64,000 nucleotides of DNA, taken from an uncultured Algibacter sp. Its GTDB lineage: Bacteria > Bacteroidota > Bacteroidia > Flavobacteriales > Flavobacteriaceae. Every line of letters starts with the position of its first letter. Within the stretch, counting starts at the first letter, position 1. Position numbers and translations under genes: made by a program. The notes beneath the pieces were generated by a model. It saw only the letters and a program-made list of their open reading frames with translations. It did not search any database and was not told where the DNA came from. Where the stretch lies: NCBI RefSeq assembly GCF_947487575.1, contig NZ_CANKXG010000010.1, positions 1-64,000 of the forward strand, read 5' to 3'. Shown one piece after another: positions 46,265 through 54,836 of this stretch.

Positions 46265-46639
46265 TTAGTCATTATCTATATGAGTAAATATTTTATTAAC
46301 AATTTTCCATTCGTCATTTATTTTAAAAAGCGACAAATAGTCATAATAGTTATAACCTAACATTGGAACATGCAACTTTGCCATAGCAATTTTACCAAGT
46401 ATATCTATTCCAATGATTGACATTTTTAGAGCTTCTCCTAAATCATTTGGGCTTTTTCTAACTTTAACGATCTCTATATATTCGTTGACAGTTTTGGAAT
46501 ATTCACTTGTATTTATATCCCCATAAACAAACGCATTTTCGTTAAAACAAGTTTCAAGTTTTAATGTGTCTCCATAAAAAATTCCTTCAAAGTAATTATT
46601 TATCAAATTTTCGATTTCTTTTATGTCGTCTAGGTACAT
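46265..46639 (-). CDS. NTF2-like (lumazine-binding type) protein
   Basis: This 124-residue protein starts with a helix (IKEIENLINNYFEGIFYGD) and ends with DYLSLFKINDEWKIVNKIF, the pattern of the small NTF2-like/SnoaL family. The function is unknown; members bind or convert small molecules. It is the last gene of an apparent operon with Crp/Fnr regulator, DoxX protein and tautomerase, 4 bp after the tautomerase gene. Confidence 0.78.
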   Translation of the reverse strand: MYLDDIKEIENLINNYFEGIFYGDTLKLETCFNENAFVYGDINTSEYSKTVNEYIEIVKVRKSPNDLGEALKMSIIGIDILGKIAMAKLHVPMLGYNYYDYLSLFKINDEWKIVNKIFTHIDND

Positions 46640-46643
46640 TTGA

Positions 46644-46838
46644 TTATTTTTTATTTCCTAAAAATTGTTTTCTATTAAATCCCCAATTTTCAATTGGGAT
46701 TTCATCTATTATTACGTGAGTTGTTTCAGGTTTTTTATTTAAAATGTTCATCAACAATTCTGTAGCACCTTCAATTAATAGTTTTTTTTGTTCGTTTGTT
46801 ACATTTGTGTCAGTAACTTTTATGTTAATGTAAGGCAT
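46644..46838 (-). CDS. 4-oxalocrotonate tautomerase family protein
   Basis: This 64-residue protein has the expected Pro after the initiator Met (MPYINIKV), which becomes the catalytic N-terminal Pro, and the usual length for a 4-OT subunit. It is followed by the NTF2-like gene and preceded by a DoxX gene. Substrate unknown; the small-molecule-handling neighbours suggest a detoxification or aromatic-quinone role. Confidence 0.88.
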   Translation of the reverse strand: MPYINIKVTDTNVTNEQKKLLIEGATELLMNILNKKPETTHVIIDEIPIENWGFNRKQFLGNKK

Positions 46839-46882
46839 AATTTTTATTTGTTTTAATTTTTAAATAGTTGATTTTTTGAAGA

Positions 46883-47290
46883 TTAATCCCATTTTGAAGT
46901 TGTTGATACGGCATACTTTCCAGCTCCAATTAAAAATATTACTATAGCTCCAAATAGATATAAGCCTTGTAATTCAATTCCCCAACCACCAAATGGATTC
47001 AAAGTAAAAATTTCGGTTGAATGTGCCATTAAAATAGCTATTAGTATATTAAAGGCTAAAACTAAACTTGCTACTCTTGCTCTCAAACCAATAATTATTA
47101 GTATTGGTGCAATTATTTCACCTATAAAAACCAAGTATGCAACAAATTCTGGAATTTCTATACTATTGAGTAAATTTTTGATAAATAAATAATCAGAAGT
47201 TAAGTTTGCAATACCGTGTAATAGAATAAGTGTTCCAATACTAATTCTTTGTATTAGTAACCCAGTGTCTTTGTTTTTAATGTTATTCAT
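46883..47290 (-). CDS. DoxX family membrane protein
   Basis: From the ATG at 47290 there are 135 residues with four membrane helices, and the family pattern LIQRISIGTLILLHGIANL near the start and GWGIELQGLYLFGAIVIFL near the end. DoxX proteins are small integral membrane proteins linked to redox or quinone reactions. The upstream region to the regulator gene holds a GACAATTGTC palindrome. The frame to 47323 starts with TTG. Confidence 0.88.
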   Translation of the reverse strand: MNNIKNKDTGLLIQRISIGTLILLHGIANLTSDYLFIKNLLNSIEIPEFVAYLVFIGEIIAPILIIIGLRARVASLVLAFNILIAILMAHSTEIFTLNPFGGWGIELQGLYLFGAIVIFLIGAGKYAVSTTSKWD

Positions 47291-47352
47291 ATCATTTAAT
47301 TTTTTAAAAGTTGTATGATACAAAAGTCAAAAACTAACAAGACAGACCACAG

Positions 47353-47362
47353 GACAATTGTC
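47353..47362. promoter_or_regulatory. GACAATTGTC palindrome upstream of doxX
   Basis: A perfect 10-bp palindrome lies 63 bp upstream of the DoxX ATG. A second weak dyad, TGTGA-N6-GCACA on the minus strand (about 47372-47387), resembles a Crp-type box with one mismatch. The Crp/Fnr gene is the next gene upstream. Confidence 0.4.
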
Positions 47363-47406
47363 ACTAAAAATTTGTGCTAAATATCACACGCTGAAGTCAT
47401 TAATTT

Positions 47407-47970
47407 TTACGAATTTAATCGGCTTAAGGTTTCTCTACTGACCCCTAAATATGAAGCTATTAATTTTTTGGGTACTCTTTGAAAAAGTTTTGGATATTGT
47501 TCGAGAAGCAAGTCATACCGCTCTTTTGAAGAGTTTTTTAATAAAGATAAGATTCTATTTTGAAGTGCTATTCTGCCAAACTTACTTTTCTTTGCCCAAA
47601 AGCGTTCCATTTTGTGCATTTCCTTAGTGAGTTTTTCTCTATTTTCAAATGTTATGTAAAGAAGTTCGCAATCTTCAATACAATCAATATTGATTTTAGA
47701 TTTTGATTGTTTTACGAATGATTCATAATCGGTAATCCACCAATTTTCCATTCCGAACTGTAAAATATGTTCTTTTCCACTTTCTTCAAAAAAATAGCTT
47801 TTTAAACAACCTTTTACTATCCAATATTCTTTATCAGCAATTTCCCCTTTCTGTAATAAATATTGATGTTTGCGTTTCTTTATCGTTTCAAAATGGCTTA
47901 AAATAAATTTAAACTCTTCGTCTGTTAACTTAATTATTTCTTCTATATGTTGTTTTAGAGGATGTTTCAT
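47407..47970 (-). CDS. Crp/Fnr family transcription regulator
   Basis: From the ATG at 47970 there are 187 residues: an N-terminal cyclic-nucleotide-binding-like domain (about 15-130) and a C-terminal helix-turn-helix (VPKKLIASYLGVSRETLSRL). It lacks the Cys set of Fnr. It lies first in the line Crp/Fnr-DoxX-tautomerase-NTF2 and probably controls those genes. The frame to 47985 begins with TTG. Confidence 0.92.
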   Translation of the reverse strand: MKHPLKQHIEEIIKLTDEEFKFILSHFETIKKRKHQYLLQKGEIADKEYWIVKGCLKSYFFEESGKEHILQFGMENWWITDYESFVKQSKSKINIDCIEDCELLYITFENREKLTKEMHKMERFWAKKSKFGRIALQNRILSLLKNSSKERYDLLLEQYPKLFQRVPKKLIASYLGVSRETLSRLNS

Positions 47971-48160
47971 TTTATTTGTTGCCAATTAGCGGATATGAAA
48001 ACTTTTTAATGTTTTACATTTAGTGTTAAACGAAATTATCATTTTTTTCTGATAAAGTAAAGTTGTTAATAACCCACTTTCACTTTAACATTTTTCAATA
48101 AAAATAATAAGTAATTTTAAAGAGCTTCAATAATAGCATTCAACCTTTAATTTTACTAGT

Positions 48161-49234
48161 ATGTCCCCAAAAAATGCCATAAAAGGACGTGGTGCGCAAC
48201 TCAACGTCCCTAATCGTTTCTTCGAATTAAGTCATGAAATGCGTGATGATTTTCTTGAATATTGCCAAAAAGAAGGTGAGCAAGCTGATAAAAATAAAAC
48301 ACGTTATATAGAGGTGTTTCCTAAAACTATAGTTAATAAGGTAAAAAGTCCAGATGTAGGCATGGCATATTCAATGAATGCATACCAAGGTTGTGAGCAT
48401 GGTTGTATTTATTGCTATGCAAGAAATACACATGAGTTTTGGGGTTATAGTGCAGGTTTAGACTTTGAGCGACGTATTTTAGTAAAAAAAGATGCGCCAA
48501 ACTTATTAGAAGCTCATTTAAAAAAGAAAAGCTGGAAAGCACACCCAATTGTAATGTCTGGGAATACAGATTGTTATCAGCCAGCGGAACAGAAATACAG
48601 AATTACAAGACAATGTTTAGAGGTGTTTTTAAAATACAAGCATCCAGTTGGCATTATAACCAAAAATGCTTTAATATTGAGGGATTTAGAACTTTTAAAA
48701 GCCTTGGCTAAAGATAATTTAGTTGGAGTAAATGTGTCTATTACATCGTTATCAGAAGATACCAGGCGAATTTTAGAGCCTAGAACAGCAACTATAAAAA
48801 AACGTTTAGAAACTGTTAAAGTATTAAGCGAAAACGGAATTCCAGTAAATGTGATGCTTGCTCCAATTATTCCCTCTATAAACAGTCACGAAATTTTGCC
48901 ATTAGCCAACGCAGCTTCAAATAGTGGAGCATTATCTATAGGTCATACTATAATAAGACTTAACGGAGCTATTGGCGAAATTTTTTCAGATTGGATTAAA
49001 AAAACTATGCCTGATAGAGCAGATAAAGTTTTACATCAAATTGAAAGTTGTCATGGTGGTACTATAAATGATTCTAGGTTTGGCACAAGAATGCGAGGTG
49101 AAGGTAAAATTGCAGAACAAATGAATAATTTAGTAAAATTGGCTAGGCAAAAATATTTCAAAAATAAAGTAAAGCCTATACTTAATTGTAACTTACATGA
49201 GTCTTATAAAAACGGACAATTGAAATTGTTTTAA
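48161..49234 (+). CDS. Radical SAM protein of the PA0069/SplB-like group
   Basis: This 357-residue protein has the radical SAM cluster motif CEHGCIYCYAR (CxxxCxxC) after the conserved start region KGRGAQLNVPNRF, as in PA0069-type proteins. It shares the fold of spore photoproduct lyase but its substrate is not established. It is alone on its strand and shares a convergent terminator with the secreted-protein gene at 49296. Confidence 0.92.
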   Translation: MSPKNAIKGRGAQLNVPNRFFELSHEMRDDFLEYCQKEGEQADKNKTRYIEVFPKTIVNKVKSPDVGMAYSMNAYQGCEHGCIYCYARNTHEFWGYSAGLDFERRILVKKDAPNLLEAHLKKKSWKAHPIVMSGNTDCYQPAEQKYRITRQCLEVFLKYKHPVGIITKNALILRDLELLKALAKDNLVGVNVSITSLSEDTRRILEPRTATIKKRLETVKVLSENGIPVNVMLAPIIPSINSHEILPLANAASNSGALSIGHTIIRLNGAIGEIFSDWIKKTMPDRADKVLHQIESCHGGTINDSRFGTRMRGEGKIAEQMNNLVKLARQKYFKNKVKPILNCNLHESYKNGQLKLF

Positions 49235-49236
49235 AT

Positions 49237-49264
49237 AAAAAGTGGGCTGCCACAGCCCACTTTT
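49237..49264. terminator. Convergent terminator, copy 1
   Basis: AAAAGTGGGCT, GCCAC and AGCCCACTTTT form an 11-bp stem between converging genes. The same hairpin recurs at 50147-50174 after the paralogue. Confidence 0.9.
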
Positions 49265-49295
49265 GTCAACATAACCTAAATAAGGTGTTTAGAAT

Positions 49296-49904
49296 TTAAT
49301 AAACAACTTTAGTGAATTTTTTACCTTCTGTAAAGAATATAATTTTGTAAGTCCCTAAATTCAAACCCTCTAACTTATATATTCTTTTAATAATTTTGGT
49401 GTTTTCAATCTTTTCAGATAAAACAAGTTCTGAATCATTAGAATCAAATCTTGTAAAATACACCTTAATTTTTAAGGGTTCTTTATTTAAGGCAAGTTTG
49501 GTGATATAAACAAAATCATCTTTAATTCTAGTGAAAGGCTTAAAGATTGTTTTTTCATTTTCTTTATCAAAAACAACTACCTTAGATGATACAGTAAAAG
49601 GGATAGAATTTACCTCTAAATCTTTGTCAAGCTCAAAAATATAATCACCATTAGGTAATGAGGTTAGATCAAAACCTTTATTATATGTTCCTGACTCTTG
49701 TATATATTCTTTAAACAAAATCATACCATTAATATCTTTAATAGATAATAGGTTTCCTTGCTTTACATTATATAAAGTAAGTGAGGTTCTTTCAGCATCA
49801 TTTTTAATATTAAATAATGTAGCTTCATTTGCGAAACTTAACAAGGTAACAAACATTATTACCATTAAGATTCCTTTTTTGGAGTGTTTAAATACGTTTT
49901 TCAT
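49296..49904 (-). CDS. Secreted protein of unknown function, paralogue 1
   Basis: From the ATG at 49904 there are 202 residues with a signal peptide (GILMVIMFVTLLSFANEA). The body is predicted beta-rich, with GFDLTSLPNGDYIFELDKD in the middle. It is paralogous to the next gene (50208-50804): MKNV start, KKGILMV, FDL-LPNG-Y-FEL-KD, and a related end. I do not recognise a definite family. Its promoter, upstream element and terminator are also duplicated. Confidence 0.7.
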   Translation of the reverse strand: MKNVFKHSKKGILMVIMFVTLLSFANEATLFNIKNDAERTSLTLYNVKQGNLLSIKDINGMILFKEYIQESGTYNKGFDLTSLPNGDYIFELDKDLEVNSIPFTVSSKVVVFDKENEKTIFKPFTRIKDDFVYITKLALNKEPLKIKVYFTRFDSNDSELVLSEKIENTKIIKRIYKLEGLNLGTYKIIFFTEGKKFTKVVY

Positions 49905-49932
49905 AATTTGTTTTTTATAACGTTTAACACTA

Positions 49933-50003
49933 CAAATATATAGCACGAATAAAGTTTATAAAACATTGATATTGATGTATTTATGTGCTATTTTATCTGT
50001 TAA
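49933..50003 (-). promoter_or_regulatory. Promoter and upstream element, copy 1
   Basis: On the minus strand TATATTTG (49940-49933) is a TAnnTTTG -7 box. TTAACAGATAA with TAGCACATAA (50003-49981) lies upstream. The start of the element is 41 bases from the -7 box, exactly as in the paralogue. Confidence 0.6.
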
Positions 50004-50146
50004 TTTTACATCATTTTTAGGTTAAATAGTATATGCTGTTTTGTTTTTTTATATAGTTGAGAGCTAGTAAGTATAAAACGATATGAATTTAAGAAGTGAG
50101 ACTTTAGTTTAGAAAGTTTTATTTTAAATAGGATATAAGAGAAAAA

Positions 50147-50175
50147 GAAAAGTGGGCTACCACAGCCCACTTTTA
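50147..50175 (-). terminator. Terminator, copy 2
   Basis: AAAAGTGGGCT, ACCAC and AGCCCACTTTT; differs from copy 1 by one loop base. It ends the second secreted-protein gene on the minus strand. Confidence 0.88.
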
Positions 50176-50207
50176 TCAACTAAACTAAACTAAAATAAGA
50201 CATTAAA

Positions 50208-50804
50208 CTAATTATTAATGAATGTTGTATACTCTTTATTTTTAGAGTTTATTTCAATTTTATAATTTCCTTTTTCTAATTTGAATGCTTTTTCAATGAC
50301 TTGAGCATTTTCTATAGTTTCCGAGTAACGAAGCTTAGCTTCCCCTTCGAATACTGCATATACATTAATTGTAGTAGCTTTTTTATTAAGGTCTAGCATG
50401 GTTAAGAATACTAAATTATCTACTTGCTTAATAAAAGGCTTAAAATAGGTAGATTCATCCTTTTTATTGAAAAACACTTTATTTGATTCAACACTAAAAG
50501 GAATCGTATTAATTTCTATATCTTTTTCAAGTTCAAAAACATATTTGCCATTGGGTAAAGCTGATAAATCAAATCCCTTTTTGTAAATTCCATTTACTTC
50601 AATCGATTCTTTGTAAAGAATAATGCCGTTGCTATCTTTTATTGTAAGTTGATTTCCAGCTTTTACATTTTTTAGTATTAAAGATGTGCTTTTTGCATTT
50701 CTTTTAATAATATTATCAGAATCTATTGAGAATCCAGAAACCGTAGCTAGTAGGGCTACCATTAAGATTCCTTTTTTAGTCATTTTCATTACGTTTTTCA
50801 TCAT
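50208..50804 (-). CDS. Secreted protein of unknown function, paralogue 2
   Basis: This protein of 198 residues (or 197 if the second ATG at 50801 is used, matching its paralogue) has a signal peptide (KKGILMVALLATVSGF). The middle reads FDLSALPNGKYVFELEKD, close to the first paralogue. It is the tandem duplicate of 49296-49904. It lies next to a divergent AraC regulator at 51005, whose control over both copies is plausible. Confidence 0.7.
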   Translation of the reverse strand: MMKNVMKMTKKGILMVALLATVSGFSIDSDNIIKRNAKSTSLILKNVKAGNQLTIKDSNGIILYKESIEVNGIYKKGFDLSALPNGKYVFELEKDIEINTIPFSVESNKVFFNKKDESTYFKPFIKQVDNLVFLTMLDLNKKATTINVYAVFEGEAKLRYSETIENAQVIEKAFKLEKGNYKIEINSKNKEYTTFINN

Positions 50805-50829
50805 TTGGGTTTTATAACGTTCAACGGTA

Positions 50830-50900
50830 CAAAGGTATATGGGAAGTAACTCTCTGAAAACATCAATTTTGACTAATTTATGTGCTAAATTATCTGTTAA
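50830..50900 (-). promoter_or_regulatory. Promoter and upstream element, copy 2
   Basis: On the minus strand TACCTTTG (50837-50830) is the -7 box, and TTAACAGATAA with TAGCACATAA (50900-50878) lies upstream at the same 41-base spacing as copy 1. Confidence 0.6.
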
Positions 50901-51004
50901 CCAAGTGTTAACTTAATGTTAAGTTAATATAGCATATATTTAGGGTAATTAAATATATAATGTATGCATAATAAGTAGTATTTTTGCTGTAAATTAATTC
51001 TCTC

Positions 51005-51880
51005 ATGATTAAAAAGAAACCTACTTTAGAGAAGCTTACCCCAAGTTTTGGAAGTTCTATACTCGTTAAGCAGCATATGGATAAGGCAGATAGGTTCAAT
51101 GCTTTTTGGCATTTTCACCCAGAATTAGAACTTGTTTATGTTAATAAAGGACAGGGAAAAACGCATATAGGAAACCATCTTTCATACTTTAATAATAGTC
51201 AACTTATATTAATAGGTTCTAATTTACCACATAATGGGTTTGCTGATAGGCTAACGGCAAATGGCTCTGAAACCACCGTACAGTTTAAATCTGATTTTTT
51301 AGGAAACGATTTTGTGAATATTCCAGAAATGGTAAGTATTAGTGCATTATTTGAACTTGCTAAAAAAGGTATTCGTTTTCATGTTGAAGCTAAAGCTTAT
51401 ATAGGACCTAAGATTGATAAACTTTTAAAAAGTGAAGGATTTGATCGGATAATGCAATTATTAGAAATTCTAAATTATCTAGCTAAAACTGAAGATTATT
51501 CAATTTTAAATGCCGACGGGTATGCTTTTGAAACAGAGGCTCAGGATAGTGCTAAGGTCGCAGCTGTATTTAAATATGTAAACAAAAATTTTCAGAATCA
51601 TATTGCTTTAGATGAAATAGCAGACGAGGTAAGTATGACTGTGCCTGCATTTTGTAGATACTTCAAGAAAGCTACAGGAAAAACATTTACTCAAATTGTT
51701 AATGAATATCGCGTGGTTCATGCTACCAAATTACTTTCTGAAGAAAGTGATATGAGTATTGCCGATGTTTGTTTTGAATGTGGCTTTAACAACTTCTCAC
51801 ATTTTAATAAAGTGTTTAACGATATAACGGGTAAGAGTGCTTCAATGTACAGAAAAGAAATTAAGCATATTATTCAGTAA
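51005..51880 (+). CDS. AraC family regulator with cupin sensor
   Basis: This 291-residue protein has an N-terminal cupin (FHPELELVYVNKGQGKTHIG) and a C-terminal AraC domain with DEIADEVSMTVPAFCRYFKKATG and ADVCFECGFNNFSHFNKVF. It is divergent from the duplicated secreted-protein genes, whose conserved upstream element may be its site. Ligand unknown; this layout is typical of AraC regulators of sugar or surface genes. Confidence 0.92.
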   Translation: MIKKKPTLEKLTPSFGSSILVKQHMDKADRFNAFWHFHPELELVYVNKGQGKTHIGNHLSYFNNSQLILIGSNLPHNGFADRLTANGSETTVQFKSDFLGNDFVNIPEMVSISALFELAKKGIRFHVEAKAYIGPKIDKLLKSEGFDRIMQLLEILNYLAKTEDYSILNADGYAFETEAQDSAKVAAVFKYVNKNFQNHIALDEIADEVSMTVPAFCRYFKKATGKTFTQIVNEYRVVHATKLLSEESDMSIADVCFECGFNNFSHFNKVFNDITGKSASMYRKEIKHIIQ

Positions 51881-51893
51881 AGTCTATTTTGGT

Positions 51894-52556
51894 TTATTTA
51901 ATACCTTCCCATTCATTATAAAACTGATCTAAGAAATCTACCATGTAGTTGTGTCTTTGCATGGCAATTTGTTTTCCTGTTTTGGTATTCATTTTATCTT
52001 TAAGAAGCAATAATTTTTCATAGAAATGATTAATGGTAGGTGCTGTTGAGGCTTTATATTCGGCCTTAGTCATCTCAAGATTAGGTTTAATATCAGGATT
52101 ATAGAGCGCTCTATTTTTAAAACCTCCATAATTAAAACAACGTGCTATACCAATGGCACCAATAGCATCAAGTCTATCTGCATCTTGAACGACATCTAGC
52201 TCGGGCGATTTAAATTTTTCAGTAGCATCAGTTGATAAACTAGATTTAAAAGAAATATGTGTAATAATATTAATCACATGCTCAATAATAGTAGAGTCAA
52301 CATTCAATTTGAATAGAAACTCTCTCGCTATTTTTGGACCAATAGTTTCATCTCCATTATTAAACTTGCTGTCTGCTATATCGTGCAATAACGCTCCTAA
52401 TGAAACTATAAACGTGTCGACAGGTTCATTTTTTGAGATGAGTAAGGAATTATTAAACACCCTTAGGGTGTGAAACCAATCGTGGCCACCTTCAGCATCT
52501 ACTAAAGTATGTTTTACAAAATTTATGGTTTTATTAATTATATCCTCTGAAGTCAT
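51894..52556 (-). CDS. HD-domain hydrolase
   Basis: This 220-residue protein has the HD metal motifs GHDWFHTLRVF (His), LLHDIADSKF (His-Asp) and a late QDADRLDAIG (Asp). It is of the small YedJ-like phosphohydrolase group, likely acting on nucleotides. It is the last gene of a four-gene run plsC-desaturase-hypothetical-HD, 6 bp after the hypothetical gene. Confidence 0.92.
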   Translation of the reverse strand: MTSEDIINKTINFVKHTLVDAEGGHDWFHTLRVFNNSLLISKNEPVDTFIVSLGALLHDIADSKFNNGDETIGPKIAREFLFKLNVDSTIIEHVINIITHISFKSSLSTDATEKFKSPELDVVQDADRLDAIGAIGIARCFNYGGFKNRALYNPDIKPNLEMTKAEYKASTAPTINHFYEKLLLLKDKMNTKTGKQIAMQRHNYMVDFLDQFYNEWEGIK

Positions 52557-52562
52557 ATTTTA

Positions 52563-52901
52563 TTAAATTTCTTCCAGAACTGAAGTCCCTTTTGATTTAT
52601 TACCAGAAGTCCATTTCCAGTTTTCGTAAAGCGTTATTTTTCCATCAGAATCAATTTTTGGCTTAGATATACAAGTGCCAGTCATTAATTCTCCATTGGT
52701 ATTGATTTGATGATAACTCATATTAATTGTGCCATCTTCATCAACTAGCCCTATTAAATGACCTTCAATAATGCTTCCACCTTTGTAAGTTGAAGTTAAT
52801 ATATTCCCGTTCTGTTTATAATGAAAAATAGTATCAGAAGATGTTTCACTATTTTCTGTGCTTGAAATAAGCCTAAAACTTTTGTTATTGTAATTTATCA
52901 A
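52563..52901 (-). CDS. Conserved hypothetical, beta-rich small protein
   Basis: This 112-residue protein is cytoplasmic-looking, with alternating strand patterns: ILTSTYKGGSIIEGHLIGLV, GTINMSYHQINTNGELMTGT and a C-terminal WKWTSGNKSKGTSVLEE. I do not assign a function; relatives are sometimes labelled n-acetylglutamate synthase, which this sequence does not support. It lies in the plsC-desaturase operon. Confidence 0.7.
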   Translation of the reverse strand: MINYNNKSFRLISSTENSETSSDTIFHYKQNGNILTSTYKGGSIIEGHLIGLVDEDGTINMSYHQINTNGELMTGTCISKPKIDSDGKITLYENWKWTSGNKSKGTSVLEEI

Positions 52902-52921
52902 TGATTATAGGAAACTACATT

Positions 52922-53923
52922 TTATTTAATAATTGCAGGTTCAACCCATTTAAACTGAAATGAATTTTCTGGAATCTTCATACGTTCAGATAAGCGATAC
53001 ATTCTAGCAGGAAGTTTCATTAAATAATCTCTAGCTTTTTCAGCTTCATCATTTAATCCAGTAATACTTCCAATATCCCAACGCTCAATTAATTTTTGCA
53101 AAATATCAACATAATCCGTTGCTGTATATACACCAATTCGTTGTGCGGTATATGAAAACTCTTCAAATGCTGTGCCTATGGAGTTTCCAGATTCTCGTAA
53201 AAAATGAGCTGGCATTGTAATTTTTTGCTTCATCATATAATGAAAAGCCATCATCATTTGGCTTGGGTCTACTGTAAAAATACGTTCTACAAATTCTGAA
53301 TAAGCATGGTGGTGACGCATCTCATCACCAGCAATAATTTTACACATTTTTGATAAACGCTTATTTCCTTTATCTTTTGCAAGTTTTGCCACACGATTAT
53401 GAGAAATGTAAGTAGCTAATTCTTGAAAGCTTGTATATACAAAGTTTTTATAAGGGTCTCTATCAGTTCCAATATCAAAACCATCAGTAATGAGATGGTG
53501 TGTGGTTTTCTCAATTTCTTTCATGTTAACTCTGCCAGACAGGTATAAGTACTTATTTAGTACATCGCCATGTCTGTTTTCTTCACCAGTCCATTGGCGT
53601 ACCCATTTTCCCCAGCCGTTTCCACCATTTTCAACTTGCTCTATACCTTCAACGTCCATTAACCACGATTCGTAAGTTGGTAAAGCTTCTTCAGTAATCA
53701 TGTCGCCCACTAAAACTACCCAGAAATCATAAGGTAAATCTTTAGCAAGTTCTCTTATTTCTTTTACTTCCTCAAAAAAGTTAGCATCTGTAGTTTCAGA
53801 ATCTGGTAAAAAATCTGAAGGTTGCCATATACTATCTATCGGAATGAGGTATTTTTCCATTAAGGCGTCAACGTCTTTTTCTAAAAACTTCATCACCTCT
53901 AATCTCTTATTCTTTAAAGACAT
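52922..53923 (-). CDS. Acyl-ACP desaturase (di-iron)
   Basis: This 333-residue soluble desaturase has the di-iron motifs EENRHG and DEMRHHHA (about residues 113 and 203). It introduces a double bond into acyl-ACP. It lies 12 bp after plsC, so unsaturated acyl chains and their transfer to glycerol phosphate are likely produced together. Confidence 0.94.
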   Translation of the reverse strand: MSLKNKRLEVMKFLEKDVDALMEKYLIPIDSIWQPSDFLPDSETTDANFFEEVKEIRELAKDLPYDFWVVLVGDMITEEALPTYESWLMDVEGIEQVENGGNGWGKWVRQWTGEENRHGDVLNKYLYLSGRVNMKEIEKTTHHLITDGFDIGTDRDPYKNFVYTSFQELATYISHNRVAKLAKDKGNKRLSKMCKIIAGDEMRHHHAYSEFVERIFTVDPSQMMMAFHYMMKQKITMPAHFLRESGNSIGTAFEEFSYTAQRIGVYTATDYVDILQKLIERWDIGSITGLNDEAEKARDYLMKLPARMYRLSERMKIPENSFQFKWVEPAIIK

Positions 53924-53935
53924 CTTTTACTTTTT

Positions 53936-54673
53936 TTAATGTTCAATATGATTTTTTATAGTCGATTCAATACTATCGATAAGCTCCTGCTTATTTTCAA
54001 ATATAGCTAATTCTATGGGTTTATGTACGGTAAATTTTAGATGATTACCTAAACCCATTGGAAATTTTCCGTAACGTAACATTTTCCATGAATTGTTAAT
54101 GGTTACAGGAACTACCAATGCAGAAGGTGCTTTTTTAAATAAAATTTCTAACCCCTTTGTTTGAAACGATTTAGGTGTACCATCTTTACTTCTGGTGCCC
54201 TCAGGAAAAATAACAGCTGCATATTTGTTTTTTTCAATATACTCCCCAAATTTCATGAGCGCTGGTAAGGATTGTCTTGGATTTTTCCTGTCAATTAATG
54301 CTGCACCGCCATGACGTAAATTATAAGAAACACTTGGGATGCCTTTTCCTAATTCTATTTTGCTAATAAACTTTGGATGGTGTTTGCGCATATACCAAGT
54401 AAGCGGGTAAATGTCGTGTAAGCTTTGATGATTAGTAACAATTATAAGCGGACGATTAGTATCTATTTTATGCGGATTATCAAACGTAAAACGTGTGCCT
54501 AAAATATTAGCACAACGCATTAAACTAAACTGTAAAGCATAAACGCTTTTTTCATGCACTTTAGGTCCAAAAACGTTAAAACAAAACCATTGTATAGGAT
54601 GAAACACAACTAATGTTAAGCCGAAAAAAATGTTGTATACCAACGATATTGGATAGGATAAGAGTTTTATCAT
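53936..54673 (-). CDS. plsC: 1-acyl-sn-glycerol-3-phosphate acyltransferase
   Basis: This 245-residue protein has an N-terminal membrane region and the acyltransferase motifs NHQSLHD (about residue 81) and FPEGTRS (about 159). It makes phosphatidic acid. It is first in the plsC-desaturase operon. A terminator and a repeat separate it from the bacilliredoxin gene upstream. Confidence 0.95.
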   Translation of the reverse strand: MIKLLSYPISLVYNIFFGLTLVVFHPIQWFCFNVFGPKVHEKSVYALQFSLMRCANILGTRFTFDNPHKIDTNRPLIIVTNHQSLHDIYPLTWYMRKHHPKFISKIELGKGIPSVSYNLRHGGAALIDRKNPRQSLPALMKFGEYIEKNKYAAVIFPEGTRSKDGTPKSFQTKGLEILFKKAPSALVVPVTINNSWKMLRYGKFPMGLGNHLKFTVHKPIELAIFENKQELIDSIESTIKNHIEH

Positions 54674-54710
54674 ATTTTCAAAATTAGTGCAATGAATATT
54701 AATAGCATAA

Positions 54711-54737
54711 AAAAACCACGAATTAATCGTGGTTTAA
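54711..54737 (-). terminator. Bacilliredoxin gene terminator
   Basis: AAACCACG, AATTAAT and CGTGGTTT; on the minus strand a T-run follows. It lies 102 bp beyond the stop of the gene at 54837 and before plsC. Confidence 0.85.
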
Positions 54738-54748
54738 ATTTTATTTGT

Positions 54749-54832
54749 CATTCTGAGCGAAGCGCGAGAATCTTTTTAATACTTGCTTCAATTAAAAAGA
54801 TTGTTACCGTCATTCCTCCTTCATAATGACGA
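54749..54832. repeat. Palindromic MITE-like repeat
   Basis: It starts GTCATTCTGAGCGAAGCG and ends with AATGACG; in the middle AATCTTTTTAAT pairs exactly with ATTAAAAAGATT. Sequences of this style (a GTCATTnnGAG end and an internal dyad) are widespread in Flavobacteriia genomes. Confidence 0.65.
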
Positions 54833-54836
54833 ATTT

